A stretch of DNA of 64,000 nucleotides from Bacteroidota bacterium (GTDB lineage: Bacteria; Bacteroidota; Bacteroidia; Bacteroidales; JAADJA01). The first letter of the stretch is position 1; every line of letters starts with the position of its first letter. Positions 63,104-64,000 of this stretch are shown here, piece by piece. The position numbers and the translations under genes were made by a program. Location of the stretch: the NCBI GenBank assembly GCA_020444515.1, contig JAHLKX010000001.1, positions 310,001 through 374,000 of the forward strand, written 5' to 3'. The notes beneath the pieces are model-generated. The model was not told the DNA's origin, did no database searches, and saw nothing but the letters and a program-made list of their open reading frames with translations.

Positions 63104-63961
63104 GCTTTCCCATTCGCCTTGATGCTCGCCGGAATAAACCGGGAAATACTGGGCATCATGGATCATGAACTCAGCCGGCCGCCAACCCGGGGCAGTCGTG
63201 TGGCACTCACTGCAATTGGTCGACAGGTCTGCTGCAGGATGACTGGGATTGGTCGTGGCCACATAATCGCCCTCATGACAAGCAAAACAATCGGTGGGGG
63301 TATTGTTGAAATCATTGCTGGTATGACACGCAGAACAGTCGTTAATGGCATGTCCTTCGGTAAGGGGGAAGAACGCATGGTTGATATTGGTTCCTGTCCA
63401 GGTAGTGCCATCAATGCGATGACATTCAATGCAATCGGTTGAGAATCCGCTTTCGCTGTGATTGGGATCAGTAGTGGTTAAATAATCGGTTCGGTGGCAG
63501 TCATAACATTCGATACCCAGGGGCTCAAATTCCAAAGTGGATGCCGAAGGATGACATTCGTAACAATCGGCCGTGGTATGCGGCCCCAATAGTGGAAACC
63601 TGCTTCTCTGGTGGATCTCAGTGATGTTGTCGACAATCCATGATTTGGGTGTATGGCAATCAGCACAGTTCATCCCAACTGTTTGGTTATGCATATCCGT
63701 GTGGCATGATACGCATTCCGTTTCAGCATCATCAAAATGAAGGGTGGGATGACAGCTTTTGCAATTCACATCCTCATGCATTCCGGTCAGGGGATACGTG
63801 GTGGTGCTATGATCGAAGGTATAAGTGCCAGCCTCCAGTTTCCAGCTTTTAGAATTATGGCAGTCGGTGCATGACATTTCAAAATCATCACCATGGGGTG
63901 ATTGAGAATAAATGTTCACTGTTATCATTAATAACAGGATTATTTGTGACAGGCTTCGCAT
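61145..63961 (-). CDS. 37-heme cytochrome c with a 12-heme super-repeat
   Basis: 938 residues. A signal peptide (RSLSQIILLLMITVNIYSQ) precedes a periplasmic or surface protein with 37 CxxCH haem-binding motifs by my count. The motif surroundings (HxxxxPLTGAHxxxxCxxCH, CHTTxPGWxPA, CHPQGEMDDEH) match the cytochrome c3/octahaem-like family. Residues about 287-583 and 584-878 are two near-identical units of 297 and 295 residues, each with 12 haem motifs, and the last 60 residues are the start of a third unit. Such giant cytochromes carry electrons across or along the cell envelope. It lies first in an operon with an outer-membrane barrel. Confidence 0.9.
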   Translation of the reverse strand: MRSLSQIILLLMITVNIYSQSPHGDDFEMSCTDCHNSKSWKLEAGTYTFDHSTTTYPLTGMHEDVNCKSCHPTLHFDDAETECVSCHTDMHNQTVGMNCADCHTPKSWIVDNITEIHQRSRFPLLGPHTTADCYECHPSASTLEFEPLGIECYDCHRTDYLTTTDPNHSESGFSTDCIECHRIDGTTWTGTNINHAFFPLTEGHAINDCSACHTSNDFNNTPTDCFACHEGDYVATTNPSHPAADLSTNCSECHTTAPGWRPAEFMIHDAQYFPVYSGEHQGEWESCTDCHNTPNNYNLFTCIDCHDHNQPDMNDEHDDVNGYIYESNACFECHPTGDAENVFNHAATEFPLTGAHVNTDCLECHVSGYQGTTMFCFDCHTEAYNQSTNPNHIEAGINNECAECHTTEPGWIPALFPNHDEVYPLTGEHLTTDCLDCHQDNYTNTPNECAGCHLEAFNQSVNPNHLAIGLTNDCALCHTTDPDWQPAAFPVHDEYYVLEGAHVTISADCFECHQGNYTTTPNTCFGCHADEYNQTNDPNHQTAQFPTECEACHTQSAWEPATFNHDGQFFPIYSGEHQGEWDQCSDCHSDPTNYAIFQCLTCHPQGEMDDEHEGIPGYAYNSINCLECHPDGSSASGFDHSITNFPLTGAHTTIDCSDCHEGGYTNTPDECVGCHLENFNQTTDPNHIESGFPQECEICHTTNPGWTPASYSGHDEIYPLTGAHTTISCFDCHEGNYTNTPNECAGCHQENFNQTNNPSHNDLGLTNECALCHTTNPDWQPAAFPVHDEYYVLQGAHVSIANDCFECHEDNYNTTPNTCYGCHLDDYNATNDPPHQSAQFPTDCETCHTQNAWEPSTFNHDGQYFPIYSGEHEGEWDQCSDCHNDPSNYAIFQCLSCHPQGEMDDEHDDVPGYVYNSIACFNCHPNGGSEQIRKTKLR

Positions 63962-64000
63962 CTGTGATCGATTTTATATTGTATATAGACGATGTTATCT

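Noticed and set aside
61313..63442. Long plus-strand frames opposite the cytochrome gene (up to 281 codons)
   Set aside because: Their length follows from the repetitive CxxCH coding on the other strand. The translations have no recognisable features and repeat with the haem period.

Overview
The window looks like a Bacteroidota (Bacteroidales-like) chromosome. Evidence: a T9SS-type C-terminal sorting domain (38.6-40.0 kb), a Fibrobacter-succinogenes-type paralogous domain, ZU5/PKD lipoproteins, a VirE_N/VirE mobile-element protein, DUF6712-like and other Bacteroidetes-phage head proteins, and promoters close to the TTG / TAnnTTTG pattern of the phylum. No rRNA or complete tRNA gene was seen.

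Left half, about 1 to 32.74 kb: an integrated genomic island. Its right end is a tyrosine recombinase gene followed by what looks like the 3' third of a tRNA (T-loop to acceptor end) and that tRNA's own terminator. The reconstituted tRNA would lie left of base 1. Inside the island are: (i) a partial secreted protein at the left edge; (ii) a compact phage head and packaging module (LamG protein, connector, portal, major capsid protein with an embedded domain, protease/scaffold, small coupled protein, and the divergent TerS and TerL) without any visible tail genes; (iii) a secreted lectin-fold protein whose last codons carry the NNC signature of a diversity-generating-retroelement variable region; (iv) AT-rich cargo; (v) a helicase - DUF1156 methylase - DUF499 ATPase operon matching the Hma defence trio, followed by three extra small genes including a four-TM protein; (vi) a ZU5/PKD lipoprotein; (vii) a replication/regulation end (VirE-type primase-helicase, small protein, excisionase-like HTH, RteC-like protein, integrase). 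Head genes without tails, plus integrase, HTH protein and primase, resemble capsid-forming phage-inducible islands. The island is also peppered with short CCCC...GGGG hairpin repeats, some inside genes, that I do not see to the right of 28 kb.

Right half, 32.8-64 kb: host chromosome rich in exported proteins. Three secreted proteins share one C-terminal module ending in dockerin-like calcium loops (32.8, 41.8 and 50.2 kb genes). Others are a huge MopE/TSP3 calcium-binding protein, a seven-bladed VCBS propeller, an outer-membrane barrel, a translationally coupled sulfotransferase / ASST-like operon, a DMT exporter, small lipoproteins, rsgA with a hydrolase lipoprotein, and a CvfB-like S1 protein. 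The right edge holds a two-gene operon of a 37-CxxCH multiheme cytochrome built from a 12-heme super-repeat and an outer-membrane barrel, a candidate extracellular electron conduit.

All calls are from reading the sequence. No database search was run, and repeat counts are by eye.
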